Of a DNA stretch of 64,000 nucleotides, positions 40,413 to 49,377 are shown piece by piece (position 1 is the stretch's first letter; every line of letters begins with the position of its first letter). The position numbers and the translations under genes are program-made. Origin of the DNA: Actinomycetota bacterium. GTDB taxonomy: Bacteria > Actinomycetota > Acidimicrobiia > Acidimicrobiales > RAAP-2. The notes beneath the pieces were generated by a model, which was given only the letters and a program-made list of their open reading frames with translations, made no database searches and was not told the origin of the DNA. The stretch spans positions 41,206 through 105,205 of the forward strand of contig JARCRU010000024.1 of assembly GCA_029850535.1 (NCBI GenBank), read 5' to 3'.

Positions 40413-40918
40413 GACGTCGCTCCGACGAAGCGACGTTCGACGCGCTCGGTCATGAAATACGTGATCGCCAGGCCCAGGGCGTCGGCGGCGTCGGCTGGTT
40501 GGGGCACGTCCTGGAGCCCGCAGAGTTTGGCGACCATTGACTGGACCTGCGTCTTCGAGGCCGCTCCGTAGCCAGTGACGGCCAGCTTGACCTGCTGAGC
40601 GGTGAATTGGCGCACGACCAGACCCTGAGCACCCGCGAGGCCCACCGCGATGCCGCTGGCCTGTGCCACAGGAATGGCGGTACGCGCATTTCGTTGGAAG
40701 AACACGCGCTCCACCACCACCGCTTCGGGTCGTAGATCGAACAACAGAGCCTCGAGGTCGCTGTGAATCTGTGCCAGACGAACCTCCACGGCGAGTGCCA
40801 CGTCAGTCTCTAGTACGCCAGCGTGCACCGCACGAAACGACTCGATCCCGTCGAAGGAGCCTTCGATGAGACCAAAACCGCACCTCGTCAAGCCGGGGTC
40901 GATTCCGAGTACGAACAT
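40409..40918 (-). CDS. ruvC: Holliday junction resolvase RuvC
   Basis: RuvC cuts Holliday junctions. The 169-aa RNase H-fold enzyme has catalytic acidic residues in VLGIDPGLTRCGFG, VVVERVFFQ and the C-terminal ADAADALGLAI. First gene of ruvCAB. TACAAT lies 7 nt before the ATG and a hairpin lies just upstream, so the operon starts here. Confidence 0.96.
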   Translation of the reverse strand: MFVLGIDPGLTRCGFGLIEGSFDGIESFRAVHAGVLETDVALAVEVRLAQIHSDLEALLFDLRPEAVVVERVFFQRNARTAIPVAQASGIAVGLAGAQGLVVRQFTAQQVKLAVTGYGAASKTQVQSMVAKLCGLQDVPQPADAADALGLAITYFMTERVERRFVGATS

Positions 40919-40925
40919 GTGTTCG

Positions 40926-40931
40926 ATTGTA
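40926..40931 (-). promoter_or_regulatory. -10 box TACAAT, ruvCAB (leaderless)
   Basis: TACAAT, close to consensus, ends 7 nt before the ruvC ATG, just past the yebC hairpin. Confidence 0.6.
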
Positions 40932-40933
40932 AT

Positions 40934-40953
40934 GCGTCGCTGTCTGGCGACGC
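40934..40953 (-). terminator. Hairpin after yebC
   Basis: GCGTCGC at 40934-40940 pairs with GCGACGC at 40947-40953 across a 6-nt loop, five bases beyond the yebC stop. No T tract. It fits a short GC-rich terminator ahead of the ruvC promoter. Confidence 0.45.
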
Positions 40954-40957
40954 GGCA

Positions 40958-41707
40958 TTACTCGTCGAAGTTGGCGAGAATCTCATCGGAGATGTCGAAG
41001 TTCGCGTAGACGTTTTGCACGTCGTCATGGTCGTCGATGGCGTCCATCAAACGCAACACCTTCTTGGCTTCGTTCTCTTCGTCAACGGGAATGAGATTCT
41101 GCGGCACGAGTGTGAGGTCGGCGCTCACTACGGTGAGGCCAAATCCCTCGAGGGCGTCGCGCACCATGCCCACTTCGTGGGGTTCAGTGGTGATCACGAA
41201 ATTCTCACCCTGCGCGCTGAAGTTTTCGCCACCGGCCTCGAGCACCCACTCCAGGAGTTGATCCTCGTCCAGGGGACCCTTCACCTCGACCAGCCCCTTA
41301 CGATCAAACTGCCACGAGACCGCCCCCGGCTCGGCGATGTTGCCGCCGTTCTTGGAGAGGAGGTGTTTGATCTCGGCACTCGTGCGATTGCGATTGTCGG
41401 TCAACGTCTCGATGATGATGGCGACACCACCGGGCGCGTAACCTTCGTAGGAGATCGCCTCGTAGCGCACGCCGTCGAGTTCACCGGTGCCTCGCTTGAT
41501 GGCTCGTTCGATCGTGTCAATGGGCACCGACGCCTCTCGGGCCTTCTGAAACATGGTGCGCAAACTCGCATTCGTGTTCACGTCGCCGCCGCCCTCTCGA
41601 GCTGCGACTTCCACCTGACGAATCAATTTTGCGAACACCTTGGCGCGCGCGCTGTCTTTGGCACCCTTGCGGTGCTTCGTGGTTGCCCACTTCGAATGGC
41701 CGGACAT
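40958..41707 (-). CDS. yebC: YebC/PmpR-family regulatory or translation factor
   Basis: YebC-family protein, known as a transcriptional regulator in some bacteria and recently as a factor easing translation of proline-rich stretches. 249 aa, with the signature MSGHSKWATTKHRKGAKD, an acidic middle domain and VWNVYANFDI-like end (VQNVYANFDISDE). Start at 41707 with AGGAGG upstream; the longer frame is not used. Position near ruvC is typical. Confidence 0.95.
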   Translation of the reverse strand: MSGHSKWATTKHRKGAKDSARAKVFAKLIRQVEVAAREGGGDVNTNASLRTMFQKAREASVPIDTIERAIKRGTGELDGVRYEAISYEGYAPGGVAIIIETLTDNRNRTSAEIKHLLSKNGGNIAEPGAVSWQFDRKGLVEVKGPLDEDQLLEWVLEAGGENFSAQGENFVITTEPHEVGMVRDALEGFGLTVVSADLTLVPQNLIPVDEENEAKKVLRLMDAIDDHDDVQNVYANFDISDEILANFDE

Positions 41708-41735
41708 CGTTCCTCCTGCCCGCTGTAGGGCGTAG

Positions 41736-42329
41736 TTATCGTAACGCTTCCTGCAAGGCGTCAAGGAACAGGCTGTGCACCAGTACGTCGCTGGTCAACT
41801 CGGGATGAAAGGAGCAGCCCCACGCCGAGCCCTGACGCACCAATACGGGATGCTCGCCGTCACCATGGTCGTGCGTCGCGATCACTGAGACGCCGTCGCC
41901 CCAGTGCACGATTCGCGGTGCGCGAATGAAGACCCCCGGCACGGTGCCGCGGCCCTCCACCACGATCGGCGTCTCGAAACTCGCGATTTGGCGACCGTAG
42001 CCATTGCGGCGAACGGCTACGTCCAAGGCGGCGAAACCCCACTGATCGCTCCGCCCGTCGATCACCTCACTGGCGAGCATGATCAAGCCGGCGCACGTGC
42101 CAAAGACCGGCAATCCCTCCACGATCAATTTCTCGAGCGGCTCTCGAAGACCCGAGGTGACCAGAAGGTGGCTGATCGTCGTGGACTCACCACCCGGAAT
42201 GATCAGCCCGTCGAGCCCCTCGAGCTCCTCGGGTCGGCGAACCGTGCGCCACGCGGCGCCCAGGTTCTCGAGTGTCGCCACGTGCTCGCGTACGTCGCCC
42301 TGCAGGGCGAGAACACCAACAGTTCGCAT
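41736..42329 (-). CDS. pdxT: PLP synthase glutaminase subunit PdxT
   Basis: PdxT hydrolyses glutamine and passes ammonia to PdxS for pyridoxal 5'-phosphate synthesis. 197 aa, with VLALQGDVREH, IIPGGESTT, the nucleophile Cys in GTCAGLIMLA and the His/Glu pair in SFHPEL. The ATG overlaps the pdxS stop by one base (TAATG). Confidence 0.96.
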   Translation of the reverse strand: MRTVGVLALQGDVREHVATLENLGAAWRTVRRPEELEGLDGLIIPGGESTTISHLLVTSGLREPLEKLIVEGLPVFGTCAGLIMLASEVIDGRSDQWGFAALDVAVRRNGYGRQIASFETPIVVEGRGTVPGVFIRAPRIVHWGDGVSVIATHDHGDGEHPVLVRQGSAWGCSFHPELTSDVLVHSLFLDALQEALR

Positions 42330-43225
42330 TACCAACCGCGCTCGGCGAGACGCTGCTCTAACGTTGCGGTCTCGGCGCCCACCATGGCGGCGCCCAGTCC
42401 GGTCGACACCTTCGCCACGATGCTGGCGTCCTCGAAGTGCGTGGTCGCCTCCACGATGGCCTTGGCCATGCGGACGGGATCCTCGCTCTTGAAGATGCCC
42501 GAACCGACGAAGACGGCCTCAGCGCCCAATTGCAGAACCAGGGCCGCGTCAGCGGGGGTCGAGATACCACCCGCGCAGAAGAGGGGAACCGGCAACTTGC
42601 CGGTGGCGGCAACTTCTTGGACCAGGGCGATTGGCGCTTGGAGATCCTTAGCCAGAGCGTAGAGTTCTGAAGAATCAGCGCTCGCCAATCGCCGCATCTG
42701 AGCGTTGATGGTGCGAAGGTGACGAACGGCCTCGACGACGTTGCCGGTGCCCGCCTCGCCCTTGGAGCGGATCAGGCACGCCCCCTCGGCGATGCGACGC
42801 AGAGCCTCTCCCAAGTTGGTGGCGCCGCACACGAAGGGCACCGTGAAGTCCCATTTGTCAATGTGATTCTCTTCGTCGGCGGGGGTCAACACCTCGGACT
42901 CATCGATGTAGTCGACGTCGAGCGCCTGGAGAATCTGGGCCTCGGCGAAGTGACCGATACGCGCCTTGGCCATCACCGGGATCGTCACGCTGGCCTGGAT
43001 CTCTTGAATCATCTGGGGGTCACTCATTCGAGCGACACCACCGTCACGACGAATGTCGGAGGGCACCCGCTCGAGCGCCATCACCGCGACGGCGCCCGCG
43101 TCCTCGGCAATTTTCGCCTGTTCGGGATTGACGACGTCCATGATGACGCCACCGCGCAACATGTCCGCGAGCCCTCGCTTCACGAGAGCCGAACCGACGA
43201 TGGAGGTTGTGAGTGCAGAATTCAT
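42329..43225 (-). CDS. pdxS: PLP synthase subunit PdxS
   Basis: PdxS builds pyridoxal 5'-phosphate from ribose 5-phosphate, glyceraldehyde 3-phosphate and ammonia. 298 aa, highly conserved: [56 protein letters not shown], then [14 protein letters not shown] near the end. TAGGCT 7 nt upstream of the ATG suggests a leaderless pdxS-pdxT mRNA. Confidence 0.97.
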   Translation of the reverse strand: MNSALTTSIVGSALVKRGLADMLRGGVIMDVVNPEQAKIAEDAGAVAVMALERVPSDIRRDGGVARMSDPQMIQEIQASVTIPVMAKARIGHFAEAQILQALDVDYIDESEVLTPADEENHIDKWDFTVPFVCGATNLGEALRRIAEGACLIRSKGEAGTGNVVEAVRHLRTINAQMRRLASADSSELYALAKDLQAPIALVQEVAATGKLPVPLFCAGGISTPADAALVLQLGAEAVFVGSGIFKSEDPVRMAKAIVEATTHFEDASIVAKVSTGLGAAMVGAETATLEQRLAERGW

Positions 43226-43232
43226 AGGTCCC

Positions 43233-43238
43233 AGCCTA
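43233..43238 (-). promoter_or_regulatory. -10 box TAGGCT, pdxST (leaderless)
   Basis: TAGGCT ends 7 nt before the pdxS ATG. Confidence 0.55.
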
Positions 43239-43252
43239 ATAGAGAGCCTTGG

Positions 43253-44155
43253 CTACCATTCCTCGAGGGCGAGCGCGCGCAATTCGACGTCGTCGAGGTC
43301 GCTCAGGTCGCGAGTAACCCGGTCGCTCCACACGTTGAACCAGATGAAGCGCCACTGGTCGTACTTGTCCGAGGAGAAGAAGGAGTTGGCGGGCACCACT
43401 TGGCGTTCGCAGCGACGCAGAGCCCCCGCCAGGCCCAAGGGGTAGCGAATGGCCGCGGCCGCGACTTCGTCGGCGCGGTAGGTCAGGCCCGGCCCGGCGA
43501 GTTCACGACGTTGCGCCAGAGAACCTTTCACCACCGCGGAATAACTCTCTCGCGCCAGGACTCCGAGCCGCTGTCGGGCCAAGCAGTGAGCGACGACACC
43601 CTCGATCTCAATCAATTCAAAATCGCGCATCATCGCATTCGTGACGAAGAAGGCGTAACTCGCACCGCTGGGCACCAGGGCCGCGTTGTATCCCGCCTCG
43701 TCGATGATGAAGGTGCTCACCGTATCCACACCAAACGTCGCGGTGAGCCGGTCGAGCACGGTGAGTAGTCGCTGGCGGTCCTTGGTCGTTCCCGCGGGCT
43801 GGAACGTTGATTCCACCAAGGAACCCAGGGATGCGCCACGGCGTTCGATGGAGGTGAAGTAGCGCCGCACGTCGAACACAACGGCGAGCGCGATCGCGAG
43901 CCCGGCGAGCGCAAGCCAGGGCGACACGACGGTGCCGATCAGCAATGCGACGGCGAGGACGGCACCAATGATCATCTCTGCGCGCTTGCGCTGGAGACCG
44001 TAGTGACGAAGCGCCTGCTGGTGCGACTCGCGTTCGCTCGTCGAGGGAGCGTAGGGGCTCTGCCAGGTGGGATCCAGTACCGCCTCCACGTGACGGGGCC
44101 CGCGCTGTCGCGAGGACGAGGGTCGTCGCGAACGTGATCTTTGCTGAGTGGCCAT
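43253..44155 (-). CDS. Membrane protein with degenerate M48 peptidase fold
   Basis: A 300-aa protein with a basic Ser/Arg-rich N-terminus, two adjacent membrane segments at about residues 60-97 and a soluble C-terminal domain. The latter follows the M48 (HtpX-like) pattern: YNAALVPSGASYAFFVTNAMM, then ELIEIEGVVAHCLAR where HExxH is expected, then TYRADEVAAAAIRYPLGLAGAL where ExxAD is expected. Both histidine/glutamate zinc sites are lost, so it is probably a pseudopeptidase. It lies directly after pimA and has its own TAGCCT promoter. Confidence 0.6.
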   Translation of the reverse strand: MATQQRSRSRRPSSSRQRGPRHVEAVLDPTWQSPYAPSTSERESHQQALRHYGLQRKRAEMIIGAVLAVALLIGTVVSPWLALAGLAIALAVVFDVRRYFTSIERRGASLGSLVESTFQPAGTTKDRQRLLTVLDRLTATFGVDTVSTFIIDEAGYNAALVPSGASYAFFVTNAMMRDFELIEIEGVVAHCLARQRLGVLARESYSAVVKGSLAQRRELAGPGLTYRADEVAAAAIRYPLGLAGALRRCERQVVPANSFFSSDKYDQWRFIWFNVWSDRVTRDLSDLDDVELRALALEEW

Positions 44156-44161
44156 GAAGAA

Positions 44162-44167
44162 AGGCTA
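44162..44167 (-). promoter_or_regulatory. -10 box TAGCCT overlapping the pimA stop (leaderless)
   Basis: TAGCCT ends 6 nt before the ATG at 44155. Its TAG is the stop codon of pimA. Confidence 0.5.
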
Positions 44168-45262
44168 CCCCAGGGCCGTGAAATGTTCGCGGGCCCGTTG
44201 GTACTGGGTCAAATAGTCATCGACCAAACGACTCATCGACCAATGCTGCGCATATTCGCGCGCCCGCACCAGACTCTGGTCGTCGCGGGACAGCGCCGAG
44301 GCGATGGCGCGTTCCAGCGAAACGCTCTGGCCGGCGTCGAAGAGGACGGCGTGGGTGCCCGCGGCGTCGCGGTACCCCGGAATGTCACTCGCCACGACGG
44401 ACGTCTCGCTCGCCATCGCCTCGAGCAGGATTAATCCGAACGACTCGCCGTGCGTGGCCGGGGCGACCACCACGTCGGCGCGCCGATACCAACGCCTCTT
44501 CTCAACGTCGTCCACGGCACCTAGAAACGTCACGTGCTCATCCGCCCCGACCGAGGCCTCCAGCGAAGCCCGTTCGGGTCCGTCGCCAATCACCACGAGG
44601 TGCCACGGCTCCTCGCCGCGAGCATTGTGACCACGCACGGCGGCCACGGCCACCGCCACGCCCTTGCGCTCCTCGAGTCGTCCCACGACGACGACGGTCG
44701 TGGTGGGCTGAGGTTCACGGGCGAATTCAACGAAGCGTTGCGTCTCGAATCCGTTGAATAGCACGCTGGGGCTCAGCGCGCACGACGCGGTCGCGGTCAC
44801 GGCGGCCTGTTCGGACACCGCGACGCTCACGTCAAGGTGACGGGCCCAGCGTCGCAGGAGTGGAGCCGTCAGCGATAGCGCGGGACCGGCACCGCTGCGA
44901 TGAAAGGTTCCCACCGCGGCGAACCGGTGGGCCCGTAGCGTGGCCCAACCCACGCGTGGCGCGAAGGGTTCGTGAAAATGCACGACCTGTGGGTTGAAGT
45001 CACGGACTTGGTGCGCGGCCTCGCGCGACGCCGTGGCCGACAGCGTGAGCGGTGCGCGTGAACCATTCGCCGGGACACTCACTATCCGACCAAATCTTTC
45101 GACTCTCGCGGGGGTGTCGTAGACGGCGTGATCGTCCACGTCGGGCGCGATCACCTGCACGTGGATGCCCCGACGCGACAGCTCTCGGCTCATCGCGAGC
45201 ACTTGCTCCTGTACTCCGCCGAAGACGCTCAGCGCGTAGGGCGACACGAGGCTCACGCGCAC
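44165..45262 (-). CDS. pimA: Phosphatidylinositol alpha-mannosyltransferase
   Basis: PimA moves mannose from GDP-mannose to phosphatidylinositol on the inner face of the membrane. GT4 fold, about 365 aa, with VSLVSPYALSVFGGVQEQV at the start, VVHFHEPFAPR, FNGFE and the EX7E donor site HGESFGLILLEAMA. The GTG at 45262 puts the start where PimA proteins begin and has GGAAG upstream; a GTG at 45283 overlapping the patA stop is also possible. Order pgsA-patA-pimA is that of mycobacteria. Confidence 0.88.
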   Translation of the reverse strand: MRVSLVSPYALSVFGGVQEQVLAMSRELSRRGIHVQVIAPDVDDHAVYDTPARVERFGRIVSVPANGSRAPLTLSATASREAAHQVRDFNPQVVHFHEPFAPRVGWATLRAHRFAAVGTFHRSGAGPALSLTAPLLRRWARHLDVSVAVSEQAAVTATASCALSPSVLFNGFETQRFVEFAREPQPTTTVVVVGRLEERKGVAVAVAAVRGHNARGEEPWHLVVIGDGPERASLEASVGADEHVTFLGAVDDVEKRRWYRRADVVVAPATHGESFGLILLEAMASETSVVASDIPGYRDAAGTHAVLFDAGQSVSLERAIASALSRDDQSLVRAREYAQHWSMSRLVDDYLTQYQRAREHFTALG

Positions 45263-45279
45263 GACGCTTCCACTCACAC

Positions 45280-46164
45280 TCACGCAGACTCGAAACGATC
45301 TTCGAGTACGTGCCATTGCTCGGGCGCACGACGAATCAAACCTTCCAACTCGGTGGCGATAGCCTGGGTGACCCGCGTCACGTCGTCGCGCAGCCGTCCC
45401 TCACGTTCAGCGACGATGGGAGGGGTGATGACGGCGAAGTGGTCTCGACCCGGACCGGTGTAGCACGCAGCGCAGACCAGCGCCGCCCCCGTACGCAACG
45501 CGAGTGTCGCTGGACCACCTGGCAACGTGACCGAGGATCCGAAGAACTCCACGTTGACCCCGCCCCCTTGGATGTCGCGGTCGCAGAGCAGGCCCACCAC
45601 TCCCCCGCTTCGTAACACGTTGAGCAACTTGGTGCTGGCTTCCCTATTCAGCCCCTCGATGTGGATGCCAATCGACTCGCGCTTGGCCTTGAACCATTCG
45701 AAGAGCGCGGGCGGTTCGAGCTCCTCCGCAACCGCCGTCATGGGCATGCCCAGCGAGGAGATGTAGGACCCGCCCCACTCCCACGACCCCACGTGGGGTA
45801 AGGCGACCACTACTCCATTGCCGAGGGCGAAGGCGTCCTCGAGATGTTCGAGTCCTTCGGCGATGCGAAAGCGCGAGGTGATGGTGCGGGGCGTCAGCGC
45901 GGGTAATTTCGCCCCTTCCGCCCAGTACTGCGCGTAGTTCGAGAAACCACGACGTACGAATCGTTCCAGCAGCGCCGCGTCGGGTGCCCGATCGGGTGCG
46001 CCGAGCACTCGACTCAGATTGCGCTCCAGCGACGCTCGTGCGCGGCTACGCATCCCGAGCGCGACGCCGAGGTGGCGCGCGAGAGCGACATCGGCTCTTT
46101 CGGGGAGCCGTTCAAGAATTCTTCCCGCGAACATGTACATCGCGGCGGTGGTGCGCGGCTTCAC
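45280..46164 (-). CDS. patA: PIM acyltransferase (LpxL/HtrB family)
   Basis: LPLAT-superfamily enzyme, 294 aa, like mycobacterial PatA, which adds palmitate to the mannose of PIM. The catalytic His is in VALPHVGSWEWGG: the usual HX4D is HX4E here. NVEFFGSSVTLPGGPATLAL matches the substrate-site region. GTG start, 3 bp after pgsA. The Glu substitution makes the exact chemistry less certain. Confidence 0.83.
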   Translation of the reverse strand: MKPRTTAAMYMFAGRILERLPERADVALARHLGVALGMRSRARASLERNLSRVLGAPDRAPDAALLERFVRRGFSNYAQYWAEGAKLPALTPRTITSRFRIAEGLEHLEDAFALGNGVVVALPHVGSWEWGGSYISSLGMPMTAVAEELEPPALFEWFKAKRESIGIHIEGLNREASTKLLNVLRSGGVVGLLCDRDIQGGGVNVEFFGSSVTLPGGPATLALRTGAALVCAACYTGPGRDHFAVITPPIVAEREGRLRDDVTRVTQAIATELEGLIRRAPEQWHVLEDRFESA

Positions 46165-46167
46165 GAC

Positions 46168-46830
46168 TTAGTGGCGCGTGGAACGGCTCAGGCGCCGCGG
46201 ACGCCGCGCGTGCGCACGCGGTGCGCGTTCAATCACCGTGCGCGGCGCAGGTCGCGCGGCAATCTTCCACACTCGCCAGAAACGACCGAACGACGTGGCG
46301 GTGGTCAGTACCAACATGATCCAGAGCACTGGCACGAAGATCACCGGCGACAACAGGGCGACGCCCAGGAGCACCAGACGTTCGGCCCGCTCCATCAAGC
46401 CTCCCTTGGCGGCCAGTCCGAGACTCTCGGCCTTCGACCGCTGGTAGGAGATTAAGAAGAAGGTCGTGAGGAGCGCGAATGGCAGAAGCACTAGCTCCCC
46501 GGGGTGTCGGCGTTCCAGATAGAAGGCCACCCCACCCAACAGTGCGGCGTCGGCGACTCGGTCCACCACCGAGTCGAAGAAACTGCCCCGCTGGCTCGCG
46601 CGCTGGCTGGCCTTGGCCACCGCCCCATCGAGTAGGTCGTGGGCGCCGGTGAGAATCAGCAGAAGGATCGCCACCACGAAAAAACCCTCGGCGATGCACC
46701 AGGCGGTCGCCACCGCGAAAACGAGGCCCGAAGCGGTGAGGACGTCAGCCGAAAACCCCGCCCGCACGAGCACACGACCCACGGGTGCGGTGACGGCGTC
46801 TACTGATTGGCGGAATTTTCCGTCGAACAT
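46168..46830 (-). CDS. pgsA: CDP-alcohol phosphatidyltransferase (PI-phosphate synthase)
   Basis: Joins CDP-diacylglycerol and inositol 1-phosphate to give phosphatidylinositol phosphate, the base of PIMs. 220 aa with about six membrane helices. The family motif reads DLLDGAVAK...GSFFDSVVDRVAD: the four Asp are kept but the usual AR is AK. The ATG at 46830 has GGGAGA upstream; TAGACT about 25 nt before that may be a -10. The C-terminal tail is strongly basic. Confidence 0.87.
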   Translation of the reverse strand: MFDGKFRQSVDAVTAPVGRVLVRAGFSADVLTASGLVFAVATAWCIAEGFFVVAILLLILTGAHDLLDGAVAKASQRASQRGSFFDSVVDRVADAALLGGVAFYLERRHPGELVLLPFALLTTFFLISYQRSKAESLGLAAKGGLMERAERLVLLGVALLSPVIFVPVLWIMLVLTTATSFGRFWRVWKIAARPAPRTVIERAPRAHARRPRRLSRSTRH

Positions 46831-46877
46831 CGTTCTCCCACGTCCGAACAGCAGTCTACCGAGGGTCCTCGCTTCAC

Positions 46878-47384
46878 CTAGGGAGCCAAGTGTACGACCA
46901 CTTTTCGCCACGTGGACGCCAGCGATTCGGGTAGAACACGAGTTTCGGCGATGGTGCTCATAAAGTTCGTGTCGCCATTCCACCGCGGCAGGGCGTGCGC
47001 GTGCAGATGCTTGGGAATACCCGCGCCCGCGGCTTGACCCAAGTTCATGCCCACGTTCATTCCGTCGCTCGCGTACGCCGCGTCCAGGGCGCGGATCGTT
47101 CGGCGAATCGCCCAGAAGAAACTCTCGTACTCCGCGTCGCTCAACTCGTCGGGGTTACTGACGTGGCGCCGCGGTAGCACGAGCAAGTGTCCCGAACCGT
47201 AGGGGAAGGCATTGAGCACCACGAAGCTCGACTGGTCGTGCCAGAGCACTCCGGACTCCTCCGACGGGTCGAGTGGCGCCAAGGCGCAGAACACGCACTC
47301 CCCCTCGTCGCGAGAGTGCGACGCCGCCTCCGGACTCGAGACGTAGGCCTCTCTCCACGAGGCGGCGAAACGCTCAAGTGGCAC
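46878..47384 (-). CDS. HIT-family hydrolase (Ap4A phosphorylase-like)
   Basis: Histidine-triad protein of about 168 aa. The triad reads HLHAHALPRW, a zinc-type CVFCALAP pair is near residue 30, and GSGHLLVLPRRHVSNPDEL matches the mycobacterial protein between thrS and pgsA, which is an Ap4A phosphorylase. GTG start at 47384 within the end of thrS (11-bp overlap). Confidence 0.88.
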   Translation of the reverse strand: MPLERFAASWREAYVSSPEAASHSRDEGECVFCALAPLDPSEESGVLWHDQSSFVVLNAFPYGSGHLLVLPRRHVSNPDELSDAEYESFFWAIRRTIRALDAAYASDGMNVGMNLGQAAGAGIPKHLHAHALPRWNGDTNFMSTIAETRVLPESLASTWRKVVVHLAP

Positions 47385-49362
47385 GTGCGAGCTCCGGTGA
47401 GCCGTGAGAGGCCACCTCATTGCGCAGTCGTTCTCGGAACTCGTCGACGCTCACGCCACGCTCGGGGTCGTTCGCGCCTCGTGCGTTGATGCCCACCGTG
47501 CGAGCGGCCACGTCATCGTCGCCCACCACCAAGATATAGGGGACTTTGCCCATCTTCGCGCGTCGTATGCGTGCCCCCAGTGGCTCGTTCGCCACTTCCA
47601 CGCTGACGCGAACGCCGTCGAGGCGCAGAGCGGCGGCGACCTCGTGGGCGTAGTCGTCGTGATCGTCACGTACGCCCAGCACCACGACTTGTTCTGGCGA
47701 CATCCACGTCGGCATATTGCCCGCGTAGTGTTCGATCAAGATCGCCATGAAGCGTTCGACGCTTCCAAAGAGGGCCCGGTGAATCATGATGGGGCGATGG
47801 CGTGCGTTGTCCGCCGCGATGTAACTCGCGTCGAAACGTTGGGGTAGTTGGAAGTCCAGCTGGATAGTTGAGAGCTGGTGCGTACGACCAATGGCGTCAC
47901 GCGCCTGCACCGAAATCTTTGGACCGTAAAAGGCACCGCCACCTTCGTCGAGCACCAACTCCAGCCCCGCGCCACGCGCCACGTCCGCCAACGTCGCCTC
48001 GGCCTCGCGCCACTCCTCGTCTGATCCCACCGCCTTGCCCGCGGGCCGCGTCGAGAGTTCCAAGTAGAAATCGTTGAGTCCAAAGTCGCGTAGCAGCGCC
48101 AGAACGAACGTCAAGAGATCGCTGAGCTCTTGAGCCATCTGGTCGCGAGTGCAGAAGATGTGCGCGTCGTCTTGGGTCATGCCGCGCACCCGCGTGAGCC
48201 CGTGCACCGCGCCGGACTTCTCGTAGCGGTACACCGTGCCGAACTCGAACATGCGCAACGGCAATTCGCGATACGAGCGCTGACGGGCCTTGAAGATCAA
48301 GATGTGGAACGGGCAATTCATCGGTTTGAGGTAGTACTTTTGACCATCGTCGAGGTCCATGGGTGGGTACATTCCGTCAGCGAACCACTCCAGGTGCCCC
48401 GACGTCTCGAACAACTCGGCCTTGGTGATGTGGGGAGAGTTAACGAATTCGTAGCCCCCCGCCACGTGCCGTGAGCGCGAGTACTCCTCCATCACCCGAC
48501 GCATCGTGCCACCCTTGGGATGAAAGACAGCCAGACCCGGGCCTAGTTCGGAGGGGAAGGAGAAGAGGTCCATCTCCATCCCGAGACGACGATGATCGCG
48601 CTTCTCGGCCTCCTCGAGTTGCACCAGGTGAGCCGTGAGGGCATCCTTGGACTCCCACGCGGTTCCGTAGATGCGCTGCAACTGCGGACGCTTCTCGTCG
48701 CCGCGCCAGTAGGCGCCCGCCACTCGCATCAACTTGAAGTGTCCGAGACGCTTGGTCGAAGGAACGTGCGGACCACGGCAGAGGTCCTGGAACTCTGGGG
48801 TGTTGGAGTAGGTCGACACCACGGAGCCGCCCACCTCATTGTGATCTTCGGGGTTGGCTCCCGAGCGCACGCCGGCGATGATCTCAACCTTGAAGGGCTG
48901 GTCCTTGAAGAGTTCGAGTCCCTCCTCGATCGAGTACTCCGCGCGTAAGAAGGGCTGGTCCTCGGCGACGATGCTGCGCATCGCGTCCTCGATCCGACTG
49001 AGGTCATCGTCACTGAAGTGGGCGCCGTGGGGCAACTCGAAGTCGTAGTAGAAGCCGTCGCGAATGGCGGGGCCGATGGCGTAGTGCGCCCCGGGCCAGA
49101 GTCGTAGCACCGCTTGGGCGAGCACGTGCGCAGTCGAGTGACGCAGGACCTCGCGACCGAGATCACTACCGGGGGTCACGATCGCGACCACGTCGCCACT
49201 GTGTAGAGGCCGAGTGAGATCGGTCAATTCACCATTCACCCGCGCCGCCAGGGCGTCCTTGGCTAAGCGAGAACCAATGTTCGCCGCCAAATCGAACGCG
49301 TTGGACCCTTCCTCGAGAGTGCGGGTACTACCGTCCGGGAGTTGAACCTCGATAAGCGACAT
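47374..49362 (-). CDS. thrS: Threonyl-tRNA synthetase
   Basis: ThrRS, 662 aa: TGS domain (residues 1-63), editing domain with HSTAHVLAQAVLRLWPGA, class II core with zinc Cys in KPMNCPFHILIF and motif 2 RMFEFGTVYRYEKSGAVHGLTRVRG shown in part, and a C-terminal anticodon domain. AGGAAAG precedes the ATG. First gene of the PIM-type run; no T-box leader fits in the 15-bp gap upstream. Confidence 0.97.
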   Translation of the reverse strand: MSLIEVQLPDGSTRTLEEGSNAFDLAANIGSRLAKDALAARVNGELTDLTRPLHSGDVVAIVTPGSDLGREVLRHSTAHVLAQAVLRLWPGAHYAIGPAIRDGFYYDFELPHGAHFSDDDLSRIEDAMRSIVAEDQPFLRAEYSIEEGLELFKDQPFKVEIIAGVRSGANPEDHNEVGGSVVSTYSNTPEFQDLCRGPHVPSTKRLGHFKLMRVAGAYWRGDEKRPQLQRIYGTAWESKDALTAHLVQLEEAEKRDHRRLGMEMDLFSFPSELGPGLAVFHPKGGTMRRVMEEYSRSRHVAGGYEFVNSPHITKAELFETSGHLEWFADGMYPPMDLDDGQKYYLKPMNCPFHILIFKARQRSYRELPLRMFEFGTVYRYEKSGAVHGLTRVRGMTQDDAHIFCTRDQMAQELSDLLTFVLALLRDFGLNDFYLELSTRPAGKAVGSDEEWREAEATLADVARGAGLELVLDEGGGAFYGPKISVQARDAIGRTHQLSTIQLDFQLPQRFDASYIAADNARHRPIMIHRALFGSVERFMAILIEHYAGNMPTWMSPEQVVVLGVRDDHDDYAHEVAAALRLDGVRVSVEVANEPLGARIRRAKMGKVPYILVVGDDDVAARTVGINARGANDPERGVSVDEFRERLRNEVASHGSPELARAT

Positions 49363-49377
49363 ATTGCCTTTCCTCCA

